A program made the position numbers and the translations under genes. Below are positions 46,705-55,097 of a stretch of 64,000 nucleotides of DNA, one piece after another. The notes beneath the pieces are model-generated. The model did not search any database. It saw only the letters and a list, made by a program, of their open reading frames with translations, and was not told where the DNA came from. This DNA comes from PALSA-1004 sp963804885 (GTDB lineage Bacteria > Pseudomonadota > Gammaproteobacteria > Burkholderiales > SG8-41): assembly GCA_963804885.1 (NCBI GenBank), contig CAWDSF010000020.1, positions 186,001 through 250,000 of the forward strand, read 5' to 3'. Position 1 is the first letter of the stretch, and every line of letters starts with the position of its first letter.

Positions 46705-48600
46705 ATGAATAAAAAACATTTCGCGACTTTGATTTATTCGGCCGGCGGCATCGCCGCACTCGTGGCAATCCTGATCGCGGTCAACTTCCTGATCGGCGCA
46801 TTCAACGCGCGCGTCGACCTGACCCAGGGCAGCCTCTACACGCTGTCGCAGGGGACTCAACAAATCCTCGGCAAGCTCGACGCGCCGGTCAAGATCCGGC
46901 TCTATTTCTCGCAGGGCAGCAGCGTGGTGCCGGTGGGACTCAAGACGTTTGCCAAACGCGTCGAAGACCTGCTCGCCGAGTTCGAGCGCGCGGGCCACGG
47001 CAAAGTGATCATCGAGAAGCTCAATCCCGAGCCTGATTCCGACGCCGAAGATTCGGCGGTGCTCGACGGCATCGAAGGGCAGCTGACGAATACGCAGGAG
47101 AAGTTTTATTTCGGTCTCGCCGTGAGTTTCCTCGACCAGAAGGCCGCACTGCCGGTGCTGGCCCCCGACCGGGAGCAATTGCTCGAGTACGACATCACGC
47201 GCGCGATCACGCGCGTGGCCTCGCTCACCAAGCCCGTGGTCGGCATCATGAGCGGCCTGCCGGTGCTGGGACGGCCGTTGAACCCGATGACCAAGCAGCA
47301 GCCGACCGAGCCGTGGGCGCTCGCGACCGAGCTGCAGAACATGTTCACGGTCAAGAAGGTCGATCTCAAAGCCGACAAGATTCCGGACGACATCAAGGTC
47401 CTGCTGGTCATCCATCCGCGCGACATTTCGGAGACCACCGAGTACGCGCTCGACCAGTTCATCCTGCGCGGCGGCAAGATGATCGCATTCCTCGATTCGT
47501 ACGCGTATTTCGACCAGCAGCCGGATCTGCAGAACCCGTTCGGCGGCAATAATGCGGGCCAATCGACTTTCTATCACCTGCTCAAGAAGTGGGGCTACGG
47601 TATGGAAATGGGCAAGGTCGTCGCCGACCTGACGTACGCGAGCGGCGCCGGCCCGCGCATCCTGCCGACGCTCCTGTCGCTGAACGGCGATGCGCTGAAC
47701 AAGGAAGATGTCGTCGCGAGCCAGGTCGGCACGTTGCTGCTGCCGTTCGCCAGCACGTTCACGGGCAAACCCGCCGAAGGCCTCACGCAGACGGTGCTCG
47801 TGCAGTCGTCGCCGAACGCGATGTTGGCCGATCTCATTATCGCCACGCTGTCGGGCGAGCCGTCGACACGCGGCTTCCAGCCGGCGGGCTCGCCTTATCC
47901 GCTGGCCATTCGCGTAACCGGCAAGTTCAAGACCGCGTTCCCCGAGGGCAAGCCCAAGCCGTACGAGCCGCCGTCGAAAGACCCGAAAAAAGCCGAAGCC
48001 AAGGCCGACGAACCGAAGGGCGAGACCCAGCTGACCGAAGCCGCGCAGGAAAACTCGGTCGTGCTCGTGTCCGACGTCGACATGCTGACCGATGGCGCCG
48101 CCGTCGAGATCCAGGAAGTGTTCGGCCAGCGCCTCGCGGTGCCGCGCAACGGCAACCTGAACCTCGCGCAAAGCCTGGTCGAGCAGGTCGCGGGCGACTT
48201 CGACCTCACCAAATTGCGCAGCCGCGCCGCATTCACGCGGCCGCTGACGGTGATCCAGAAAATGGAAGCGCGCGCACAGCAGAGCTATCTCGGCAAGATC
48301 AAGGAGCTCGAGGACAACCTGCAGCAGACGCAGGAAAAACTCGCGGCGCTGCAAAAGACGCGCGCCGGCGCGCAGGCGGCGACGATGTCGCCCGAGCAGC
48401 AGGCCGAAGTGGAAAACTTCAAGAAAAAGGCAATCGAGACGCGCCGCGATCTGAAAGAGCTGCGCAAGAATCTGCGCGTCGAAAGCGAGTCGCTGCAATT
48501 CTGGACCAAGGTCTTCAACATCGGCGTGGTCCCGTTGCTGGTAACGCTGGTCGGACTTGGACTCGCAATTGCGCGCCGTCGCCGCACGGTGACTAAATGA
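46705..48600 (+). CDS. GldG-like ABC auxiliary membrane protein
   Basis: 631 residues from the ATG at 46705. N-terminal helix (IYSAGGIAALVAILIAVNFL), a large periplasmic part with DLTQGSLYTLSQGTQQILGK and IKVLLVIHPRDISETTEYAL (GldG/DUF4350-type folds), a Lys/Ala/Glu linker (~410-450), a coiled coil (SYLGKIKELEDNLQQTQEKL) and a C-terminal helix followed by RRRR. In Bacteroidetes GldG works with GldA/GldF; proteobacterial copies have no known gliding role and may act in polymer export. It overlaps the next gene by four bases. Confidence 0.88.
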   Translation: MNKKHFATLIYSAGGIAALVAILIAVNFLIGAFNARVDLTQGSLYTLSQGTQQILGKLDAPVKIRLYFSQGSSVVPVGLKTFAKRVEDLLAEFERAGHGKVIIEKLNPEPDSDAEDSAVLDGIEGQLTNTQEKFYFGLAVSFLDQKAALPVLAPDREQLLEYDITRAITRVASLTKPVVGIMSGLPVLGRPLNPMTKQQPTEPWALATELQNMFTVKKVDLKADKIPDDIKVLLVIHPRDISETTEYALDQFILRGGKMIAFLDSYAYFDQQPDLQNPFGGNNAGQSTFYHLLKKWGYGMEMGKVVADLTYASGAGPRILPTLLSLNGDALNKEDVVASQVGTLLLPFASTFTGKPAEGLTQTVLVQSSPNAMLADLIIATLSGEPSTRGFQPAGSPYPLAIRVTGKFKTAFPEGKPKPYEPPSKDPKKAEAKADEPKGETQLTEAAQENSVVLVSDVDMLTDGAAVEIQEVFGQRLAVPRNGNLNLAQSLVEQVAGDFDLTKLRSRAAFTRPLTVIQKMEARAQQSYLGKIKELEDNLQQTQEKLAALQKTRAGAQAATMSPEQQAEVENFKKKAIETRRDLKELRKNLRVESESLQFWTKVFNIGVVPLLVTLVGLGLAIARRRRTVTK

Positions 48601-49781
48601 ACCGCAAAACTTTTCTGATTCTGCTCGTCCTGCTGCTGGTGCTGGGCGGGGCCGGTCTCGCGCTCTTCTGGCAGGACCTGGGCGTGTGGCGCAGCACCGG
48701 CAGCAAAATCGGCTCCAAGCCATTTGAAAAGCTGGCCACCAGCCAGGTCGCGCAGATCCGTTTGTTCGACGGCAGCAACGAAGCGACCCTCGCCTTGAAA
48801 GACGGGCGCTGGGTGGTCAGGCAGCGCGGCGATTACAGTGCCAACGTGCAGGAGATCGGCGACCTCCTGGTCAAGTTGCCCGACTGGAAGGTCGTGCAAA
48901 CGGAAAATGTCGGCGCCTCCCTGTTGCCGCGGCTGAATCTCATCGCGCCGGCGGAAAACGCCAAGGCGGACGCAAAAGCCGACGCGAAAGCGGACGGCAA
49001 GGCAGAAACAAAAACGGCAACCAAAGCCGAAGGCAGGGGCACGCAGCTCGAGCTCGCGGACAAGAGCGGCGCAGTAATCGGCAGCATCCTGCTCGGCAAA
49101 ATCGTCGTCAAGAAAGAGCCGAGTCCGCTGCCGATCCAGCAGGAAACGCCGGTCGGCCGTTACGTGCTGAGCCAGGGCGCGCAGCCCGTGCTCGTGATGT
49201 CGGATGCGCTGAAGAATGCGAGCGCAAAACCGGAAGCGTGGCTGGCAAAAGACTTCTTCAAAGCCGATCGCATCAAGTCATTGACGGTCAGCGGCGAGGG
49301 TGCGGCATGGAAAATCGCCCGCAAGGAAGAATACGATCCCTGGAAGTTTGCCGAGGGCACGGGCGAACTCGACCCGGGCAAGGCAGTGGCCGCGGTTAAC
49401 GCGCTCAACGCATTGACTTTCACCGACGTGGCTACCGATGTCAAGCCGGAAAGTCTCGACAAGCCGCGCACTTTCGTCGCCGACACGTACGACAATCTCG
49501 TCTACACGATCAAGGTCGCGCCCAAGCCCGGCAGCGGCGATTATTACCTGACGGTCGGCGTGAGCGGAGAGCCGCCGCGCACGCGCACGCCGGAAGCCAA
49601 CGAGAAAGCCGCCGACAAGGAACGCCTCGACAAGCAGTTCGAAGACGCGCTTAAAAAGCTCGATGACCGGATCAAGCTCGAAAAAAGCCTGGGCGGCTGG
49701 GTTTACGTCGTTTCCGCCAAGACGCTCGAGCCGCTGCTCAAGCCGCGCGCCGAGCTCGTCGCGTCGACCCAGAAGAAATAG
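48597..49781 (+). CDS. DUF4340 protein linked to the Gld-like ABC system
   Basis: 394 residues. Short N-terminal membrane helix (LILLVLLLVLGGAGLALFW), then repeated beta-rich units of the DUF4340 kind (VAQIRLFDGSNEATLALKDG, RIKSLTVSGEGAAWKIARKE). Residues ~120-142 are a Lys/Ala/Asp repeat (KADAKADAKADGKAETK) inserted between units. DUF4340 proteins follow GldG genes in many proteobacteria and probably sit in the periplasm with them. Last gene of the four-gene operon. Confidence 0.85.
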   Translation: MNRKTFLILLVLLLVLGGAGLALFWQDLGVWRSTGSKIGSKPFEKLATSQVAQIRLFDGSNEATLALKDGRWVVRQRGDYSANVQEIGDLLVKLPDWKVVQTENVGASLLPRLNLIAPAENAKADAKADAKADGKAETKTATKAEGRGTQLELADKSGAVIGSILLGKIVVKKEPSPLPIQQETPVGRYVLSQGAQPVLVMSDALKNASAKPEAWLAKDFFKADRIKSLTVSGEGAAWKIARKEEYDPWKFAEGTGELDPGKAVAAVNALNALTFTDVATDVKPESLDKPRTFVADTYDNLVYTIKVAPKPGSGDYYLTVGVSGEPPRTRTPEANEKAADKERLDKQFEDALKKLDDRIKLEKSLGGWVYVVSAKTLEPLLKPRAELVASTQKK

Positions 49782-49873
49782 CGTCGCGAGCTAACCCGTG
49801 CGCGCGTCGCACGCGGGGCGACCCGGCAGCGCGCTGGGGTATACTGATTGCTCCATTCATCAATCGCCACGCC

Positions 49874-50189
49874 ATGACCCGCGCTGTACATGATCTGGGC
49901 GGCCAGCCCTCCGGTCCGCTGGACCTTGCCGAGCACGAACGCACGTTCTTCGACCAGCGCGTCGACGCAATGATGCGGTTGCTCGCGCATCCCGAGCAGG
50001 GCCATTACACGGTGGACGCCATGCGCCGCGCGATCGAATCGCTGCCGCGCGCAGAATATTTCGCGCTTGGCTATTACGAGCGCTGGGTGCGCGCGATTCG
50101 CCAGCTCGTTATCGAAAAAGGCCTGCTTACGCGAAGACGAGCTGGATCGCAAGCTCGCCGCGTTGCGGGCTGAGGCGCATCGAGCATGA
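49874..50189 (+). CDS. Nitrile hydratase/thiocyanate hydrolase beta-type N-terminal protein (frameshifted near 50130)
   Basis: From the ATG at 49874, MTRAVHDLGGQPSGPLDL is the typical start of nitrile hydratase beta subunits (HDxGG). The raw frame ends at 50173 in RRRAGSQARRVAG; dropping one C in CTTACGCGAAGAC (~50128-50137) gives LLTEDELDRKLAALRAEAHR and a TGA at 50187-50189 that overlaps the next ATG. Joined length is 104 residues. The family's helical part (YYERWVRAIRQLVIEKGLL) is present. In ordinary nitrile hydratases this is fused to the barrel domain that here is the next gene; the split form is known from thiocyanate hydrolase (ScnB) and three-subunit nitrile hydratases. Confidence 0.82.
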
Positions 50190-50467
50190 AACCCGCGTTC
50201 GCTCCCGGCGACAAAGTCAAAGTGCGCGCGGCGGAAGTGAGCACGCATTGCCGCACGCCGCATTACCTGCGCGGCAAGCGCGGCGTGGTCGCGCGCGTGT
50301 TCGGCGCCTTTCCGAATCCCGAAGAGCTCGCGTACCACCGGCTCGGCATCCCCTACCAGCCGCTCTACCAGATCGAATTCGATTTCGCGGAAGTCTGGGG
50401 CCGCACGGAGCGCGCGACCGTGATCACCGCGGATCTGTTTCAACACTGGCTGGAGCGCGACCGCTGA
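50186..50467 (+). CDS. Nitrile hydratase/thiocyanate hydrolase beta-type C-terminal (barrel) protein
   Basis: 93 residues forming the SH3-like barrel of nitrile hydratase beta subunits: FAPGDKVKVRAAEVSTHCRT, PHYLRGKRGVVARVFGAFPN and PLYQIEFDFAEVWGRTERAT. It corresponds to ScnA of thiocyanate hydrolase. It overlaps the first subunit gene and the catalytic subunit gene by 4 and 1 bases, so the three products are made in step. Confidence 0.88.
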   Translation: MKPAFAPGDKVKVRAAEVSTHCRTPHYLRGKRGVVARVFGAFPNPEELAYHRLGIPYQPLYQIEFDFAEVWGRTERATVITADLFQHWLERDR

Positions 50468-51138
50468 TGCCCGCCGACCATCATCACCACGATCACACGC
50501 ATCACGACCACGGCGACGCGCACGACCCGCACGCGCCGGTCAACGAAGCGCATGGCGTCAGCGAGGAGTCGGCGCTGCTCGAACGCGCGCTGCGCGAACT
50601 TCTGATCGAGAAAAACGTGTTCGGCGCGGACGACCTGCGGCGCCAGATCGAGCTTACCGAATCGCGCACGCCGGAACTCGGTGCCCGGGTCGTCGCGCGC
50701 GCGTGGACCGATCCGCAGTACAAAGCGCGGCTGCTCGCCGAGCCCAAAGCGGCGATCGAGAGCCTGCTCGGCATCGATTTGAATCTGACGCCGGAGTTGA
50801 CCGTGGTCGAAAATACGGCCACGCGCCATCACGTCATCTGCTGCACGTTGTGCTCGTGCTACCCGCGTGCCGTGCTCGGGATTCCGCCGGCGTGGTACAA
50901 GAGCCCCGAATATCGCGCGCGCGTGGTGCGCGAGCCGCGCGCCGTGCTTGGTGAATTCGGCACGCGCGTGCCCGACGACGTCGAAATACGCGTGGTCGAT
51001 TCCACCGCCGACATGCGCTATATCGTGCTGCCGCTGCGGCCGGCCGGCACCGAGCGCATGAACGAAGACGAACTCGTTACCCTGATCACGCGCGACTCGA
51101 TGATAGGGGTCAGCGTGGTATCCGGACCGCCGCGCTGA
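50467..51138 (+). CDS. Cobalt-type nitrile hydratase/thiocyanate hydrolase catalytic (alpha/gamma) subunit
   Basis: 223 residues. The metal-binding claw is CCTLCSCYPRAVLG (CTLCSC, the cobalt-type sequence, with Tyr after it), where two Cys become oxidised to sulfinic/sulfenic acids. PPAWYKSPEYRARVVREPRA and STADMRYIVLPLRP are family segments. The first ~25 residues are His/Asp-rich (HHHHDHTHHDHGDAHD), a likely metal-loading tail. The gene order beta-N, beta-C, alpha equals scnB-scnA-scnC, so the substrate may be thiocyanate or a nitrile; sequence alone does not settle it. No separate activator gene is seen. Confidence 0.88.
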   Translation: MPADHHHHDHTHHDHGDAHDPHAPVNEAHGVSEESALLERALRELLIEKNVFGADDLRRQIELTESRTPELGARVVARAWTDPQYKARLLAEPKAAIESLLGIDLNLTPELTVVENTATRHHVICCTLCSCYPRAVLGIPPAWYKSPEYRARVVREPRAVLGEFGTRVPDDVEIRVVDSTADMRYIVLPLRPAGTERMNEDELVTLITRDSMIGVSVVSGPPR

Positions 51139-51174
51139 CGCGGCGTGTCGTTGCAGGCATTTACAAGGCATAAA

Positions 51175-51372
51175 ATGAAATTCAAGGACCTGCTCAAATC
51201 CCCGGTGTTTCCGGCCAGTCATCGCTGGAACTTCGTCAAGCGCAAGAAGCTGTACGAATCCGACGTCACCGCGCTCGTGCGCAAGATGCTCGAAGACGAG
51301 ACCATAGCCGCCGATCAGCGCTTCGCCTGGGAGCGCTGGCGCGCCGAAGACCGCGTGACCAAGAAGGCTTAG
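51175..51372 (+). CDS. Small conserved-looking protein in the nitrile hydratase cluster
   Basis: 65 residues from the ATG at 51175: MKFKDLLKSPVFPASHRWNF, then a helix rich in charged residues (DVTALVRKMLEDETIAADQR) and WERWRAEDR. Basic, no signal or membrane segment. It follows the catalytic subunit by 36 bases on the same strand, suggesting a partner or metallochaperone for that enzyme, but I do not recognise the family. Its stop codon TAG lies at the left end of the MITE-like element; the same TAG is regenerated on the right side, so the insertion left the protein unchanged. Confidence 0.65.
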   Translation: MKFKDLLKSPVFPASHRWNFVKRKKLYESDVTALVRKMLEDETIAADQRFAWERWRAEDRVTKKA

Positions 51373-51637
51373 AGCCCATAACATGATGAAACGCGTGATG
51401 CGCTGTCACGATTTTGGCTCAGGGCTAGAAGAAAGTCCCGCGGCTTAGTCATTCTAAGCAAGGGACCTTTCGACAACGCCATGGGCCAAAACTCGTGCCA
51501 GCCCGAAGGGTTGCAGCCAGAATCGGCGCTGGCCGCGTTGCTCGTCTTGGCAATAGAATAACTATTGCCTTCACCGGGCGCCTTGCCATCACCAATTCTG
51601 GCTGCAACGCACACGTGTTTCATTATGTTATGGGCTC
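51372..51637. mobile_element. MITE-like element, 266 bp, with 26-bp terminal inverted repeats and TTA target duplication
   Basis: The ends GAGCCCATAACATGATGAAA (51372 on, repeat to 51397) and its near-complement at 51612-51637 match at 24 of 26 positions. TTA flanks both sides (51369-51371 and 51638-51640), a 3-bp TNA duplication. Inside are a perfect 14-bp inverted pair (51510-51523 and 51595-51608, GTTGCAGCCAGAAT) and a hairpin GGCAATAG/CTATTGCC (51549-51569). There is no transposase frame. TNA duplication and GAG-type ends suggest mobilisation by an IS5-family transposase; no such transposase is in the window. Confidence 0.8.
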
Positions 51638-51654
51638 TTAGTCTGTCCACGGGC

Positions 51655-52671
51655 ATGGCGGCCGGGCGCGCGGCGCAAATCATCCGCCATCGCGGGTGTG
51701 TCGCGGCGGCGATGTTTGCCATGCTGTGCACCGCCCCTGCGGCGGAAGTCTACGCGGCCGCTGAAACGGTCGCATATCCGTCCCGCCCCATCCGCATGGT
51801 AGTGCCGTTCTCGCCGGGCGGAACGTCGGATACGCTCGCCCGCATACTCGGCCAGAAAATGACCGAAGCGTGGGGCCAGCAGGTGGTGGTCGACGGCCGT
51901 CCCGGTGCGAGCGGCATCATCGGCACCGAAGTCGCCGCGCGCGCGCCGGCCGACGGCTATACGCTCATGCACGGCAATCTCTCCCAGTTCGCGATCAATC
52001 CCAGTCTCTTCAGCAAATTGAGCTACGACACGTTGCGCGATTTCGTGCCGTTAAGCCTGGTCGGCAGCGCGCCGCAATTGCTCGTCGTGAATCCGGCGGT
52101 GCCTGCAAAGTCGGTGGCCGAATTGATCCAGCTCGCGAAAGCGAGGCCCGGCACGTTCAACTTCGGCTCGGGCGGCGCGGGCACGCTGGCGTATATCGGC
52201 GGCGAAATGTTCAAGTCGATGGCCGGCATCGATATCGTGCACATTTCGTACAAAGGAACGGTGCTCGCATTGAACGACCTGGTCGGCGGGCAGTTGCAGT
52301 TGATGTTCTCGGATATGCCGATCGCGCTGCCGCATGCGAGGTCCGGCAAGTTGCGCGCGCTGGCGGTGACCGGGGCGCGGCGCACGCCGCTGGTGCCCGA
52401 GATGCCGACGGTCGCAGAGGCGGGCATGCCCGGCTACGCATTGGACAACTGGTGGGGCATACTGGCGCCGCATGGTGTGCCGCCGGACCTCGTCGTCAAG
52501 CTCAATGCGCTGATCGTGCGCATACACGGGCTCGCTGACGTCAAGGAACGCTATGCGGGCTTGGGTGTCGAGGCGGTAAGCAGCACGCCGGCGCGATTTG
52601 CCGAATACATCAAGTCCGAGGCGGCGAGATTTGGCAAGCTGCTCAAGGATGCCGGGGCGAAGATCGACTGA
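51655..52671 (+). CDS. Bug/TctC-type tripartite tricarboxylate receptor
   Basis: 338 residues from the ATG at 51655; the open frame runs back to 51565 but that part is MITE sequence. Signal region with Cys in AAAMFAMLCTAPAAEVYA. The mature protein has the Bug hallmarks YPSRPIRMVVPFSPGGTSDT, GQQVVVDGRPGASGIIGTE, ADGYTLMHG, VPYKG-like VHISYKGT and GKLRALAVTGARRTPLVPEM. Bug proteins capture carboxylates for TctAB carriers or serve as sensors. No tctAB genes are near. The start lies 17 bases past the MITE end, so its native promoter was displaced. Confidence 0.9.
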   Translation: MAAGRAAQIIRHRGCVAAAMFAMLCTAPAAEVYAAAETVAYPSRPIRMVVPFSPGGTSDTLARILGQKMTEAWGQQVVVDGRPGASGIIGTEVAARAPADGYTLMHGNLSQFAINPSLFSKLSYDTLRDFVPLSLVGSAPQLLVVNPAVPAKSVAELIQLAKARPGTFNFGSGGAGTLAYIGGEMFKSMAGIDIVHISYKGTVLALNDLVGGQLQLMFSDMPIALPHARSGKLRALAVTGARRTPLVPEMPTVAEAGMPGYALDNWWGILAPHGVPPDLVVKLNALIVRIHGLADVKERYAGLGVEAVSSTPARFAEYIKSEAARFGKLLKDAGAKID

Positions 52672-52694
52672 TCGGATCGGAGGAACACAAAGTC

Positions 52695-53673
52695 GTGCGG
52701 AAAATTTCGTTTGCAATATTCTCGGGTGCGCTACTGCTGGGCGTGGTCGCGACCACCGCCGTCTGCGCCCAGGCGTATCCATCGCGCCCGATCAGGTTCA
52801 TCGTCCCGTTCGCGCCCGGCGGCAGCACCGACACGCTCGCGCGCACCTTGGGCACCAAGCTCACCGAGGCGCTCGGCCAGCAGGTCGTCGTCGATAACCG
52901 GGCGGGCGGCAACGGCAATATCGGCACCGACGTCGTTGCCCACGCAGTGCCCGACGGTTACACGATACTGCTCGGCTATATCGCCAATCTCGCGATCGGG
53001 CCCAGCCTGTATGCGAAGCTGCCCTACGATCCCGTCAAGGATTTCGCGCCGATCACGCTGCTCGCGGTGGCGCCGAATATCCTCGTGGTCCATCCGTCGG
53101 TGCCGGCCAAAAATTTCCAGGAATTTATCGCCTACGCCAAAGCGAACCCGACGAAAGTCAATTTCGCGTCGGCCGCGGTCGCGAGCCCCGGCCACCTCTC
53201 GGGCGAGCTGCTGAATCTCGCCGCGGGAATTCACATGCAGCACGTGCCATATAAAGGCGCCGGGCAAGCGGTCGTGGACCTGGTCGGCGGCCAGGTGCAG
53301 GTGATGGTCAGCGGCATGTCGGCGGTGATGCCGCATATCAAGGCGGGCCGGCTACGGCCCCTGGCGGTCACGGGCGCGCGGCGTTCGCCTGCCGTTCCCG
53401 AGGTGCCGACCATCGCGGAATCAGGTTTTCCCAAATTCGAAGCGACCGCGTGGTATGGCGTGCTCGCGCCCGCCGGGCACTGCGCCGGCCATCGTCACGC
53501 GATTGAATACTGAAATTCTTCGTGCGTTGAAATTGCCGGACGTCAAAGAGCGCCTCGAGTACGTCGGGTTCGAGATCGTCGGCAGCACGCCGGCGGCGTT
53601 CGGCTCCTATATCAAATCCGAGATAATAAAGTGGGCGCCGGTGGTCAAAGCAGCCGGCGTGAAGCCCGAGTGA
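52695..53673 (+). CDS. Bug/TctC-type receptor (frameshifted near 53480)
   Basis: It starts near 52695 behind AGGAGG and a signal peptide (ISFAIFSGALLLGVVATTAVC). Bug motifs follow: YPSRPIRFIVPFAPGGSTDT, GQQVVVDNRAGGNGNIGTD, HVPYKGAGQAVVDLVGGQVQ. The raw frame ends at 53513 in GHCAGHRHAIEY; dropping one base in GCCGGGCACTGC (~53476-53487) gives PAGTAPAIVTRLNTEILRAL and a normal end at 53673 (VVKAAGVKPE), ~325 residues. It starts 23 bases after the previous Bug gene. About half the residues appear shared with it, so these are separate duplicates rather than a recent copy. Confidence 0.85.
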
Positions 53674-53716
53674 TGTACTTGAGCCTGCACGGCGCTGCCA
53701 CCCGCAGCGCGCCGCG

Positions 53717-55066
53717 ATGACATCCGCCCCGCATCCGGACGCCGATGACGCGCTGGCCGAGATCGCACGGTTGACCAATGCCGGCGATTACGGGCAGGCC
53801 CGCAAACTGTGCGAACAGCTGCTCGAGCAAGCGCCGGACGACGCCGACGCGCTGGTCTGGATGGGCCGGCTCGCGATCGAGGACACCTTGTGGCACGAGG
53901 CGATCGGGTTTTTCGACCGCGCAATGCAAATCAGGCTGGACCCGTGGTCGCTCGGCAATCTGGGCATGTGCTATTGCAGGCTGGGACAGCTCAAAGAGGC
54001 GGAGCACTGCCTGCGCGGAGCGATCGGGCTCAAACCCGATCTCGCGCGCGCGCACGCAAATCTTGCCGCCGTGCTGCACGGATTGCAGCGGTTCGATGAG
54101 GCACTCGCGCAACTCGCCATTGCCGAAAAGCTCGACGCCGGCGACTATCAGGTCCCGATGCGCCGCGGCTGTGCGCTGGTCGAGCTCAACCGCTACGAGG
54201 AGGCGCAGGCGGCTTTTGCCGAGTCGGCACAACGCGCGGGCAAGTTCGTCTATCCGCGTATCGTGGCGTTCGACCGCGCCACGCTCGCCGCGGTGACAGC
54301 CGCGCCGCGGGCGATCCCGCCGCCGCAGATGCTGGACGACCACGCGGCGCGCGGCGACCCGCGCTACGTCGTGCTGATTTCTTGCGACACGGCGTACATG
54401 CGCAAACACGGGTTTGCGTTTATCCGCTCGTTTGCCGAACACGCCCAGGGCAACAATCTCCTGCACGTGCATGTCTACGATCCGGACGGCACTATCGTCG
54501 CCGAAACGCGCGAGGTCGCGCGCGAGGCCGCCCTCGCGCAAGTGGCGTTGTCAACCGAACAATGCCCGTATCCGGCGCACGAAGCGCAGCGGCGGAAATC
54601 GTTTTACGCGTGCGGCCGGCTGGTCCACATGCCGTATTGGCTGCAGCACTATCAGCGGCCGGTGTTGAGCCTCGACGTGGACATGATCGTCAAAGGCCGG
54701 CTGGATTTGCTGATCGATTCCGCGGCGGGCAGCGACCTGGCCCTGAACCGGCGCGAGCCGATCGATTCGCCCTGGCTCGATGTGATCGCCAATATCATCA
54801 TCGCCAATCCGACGGCAGCGGCGCGCCGCTATCTCGAAGCCGTCGGCAACTATGCGCTGCGTTACATCGGGCGCGAGTCCGCGGCCTGGCTCGTCGATCA
54901 GTCCGGCCTGTTTTGCGTGTTGAGGATGATGCAGCGTTTCGACGCGCCGCCCGTCGTCACCTGGATAACCGAGTCGCAGCACCCGAGCCTGTGGCATTAC
55001 GGCGCTGCCAACGAGCATTCGGTCGGCGACCCGCGCTACCTGAAATACGCGGCGCCAGGAACGTAA
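53717..55066 (+). CDS. TPR protein with glycosyltransferase-like C-terminal domain
   Basis: 449 residues. Four TPR repeats at ~10-170 (RKLCEQLLEQAPDDADALVW, LAIEDTLWHEAIGFFDRAMQ, HANLAAVLHGLQRFDEALAQ). The C-terminal part (~210-449) resembles a glycosyltransferase of the GT8/GT-A kind: YVVLISCDTAYMRKHGFAFI at its start and a D-x-D candidate in VLSLDVDMIVKGRLDLL, with LNRREPIDSPWLDVIANIII further on. TPR-glycosyltransferase fusions modify proteins or lipid carriers in the cytoplasm. It is set between two Bug receptor genes. Product class is inferred. Confidence 0.7.
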   Translation: MTSAPHPDADDALAEIARLTNAGDYGQARKLCEQLLEQAPDDADALVWMGRLAIEDTLWHEAIGFFDRAMQIRLDPWSLGNLGMCYCRLGQLKEAEHCLRGAIGLKPDLARAHANLAAVLHGLQRFDEALAQLAIAEKLDAGDYQVPMRRGCALVELNRYEEAQAAFAESAQRAGKFVYPRIVAFDRATLAAVTAAPRAIPPPQMLDDHAARGDPRYVVLISCDTAYMRKHGFAFIRSFAEHAQGNNLLHVHVYDPDGTIVAETREVAREAALAQVALSTEQCPYPAHEAQRRKSFYACGRLVHMPYWLQHYQRPVLSLDVDMIVKGRLDLLIDSAAGSDLALNRREPIDSPWLDVIANIIIANPTAAARRYLEAVGNYALRYIGRESAAWLVDQSGLFCVLRMMQRFDAPPVVTWITESQHPSLWHYGAANEHSVGDPRYLKYAAPGT

Positions 55067-55097
55067 ACGAGTTGATGGATAGCGAACCGGAGCGAGC

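Noticed and set aside
46453..48723. 756-residue minus-strand open frame across the Gld-like genes
   Set aside because: It spans parts of four real plus-strand genes, has no motif and the skewed composition of a shadow frame.
51565..51654. Longer Bug receptor starting at 51565
   Set aside because: These codons lie in the MITE-like element and its border, so they are not ancestral to the receptor.
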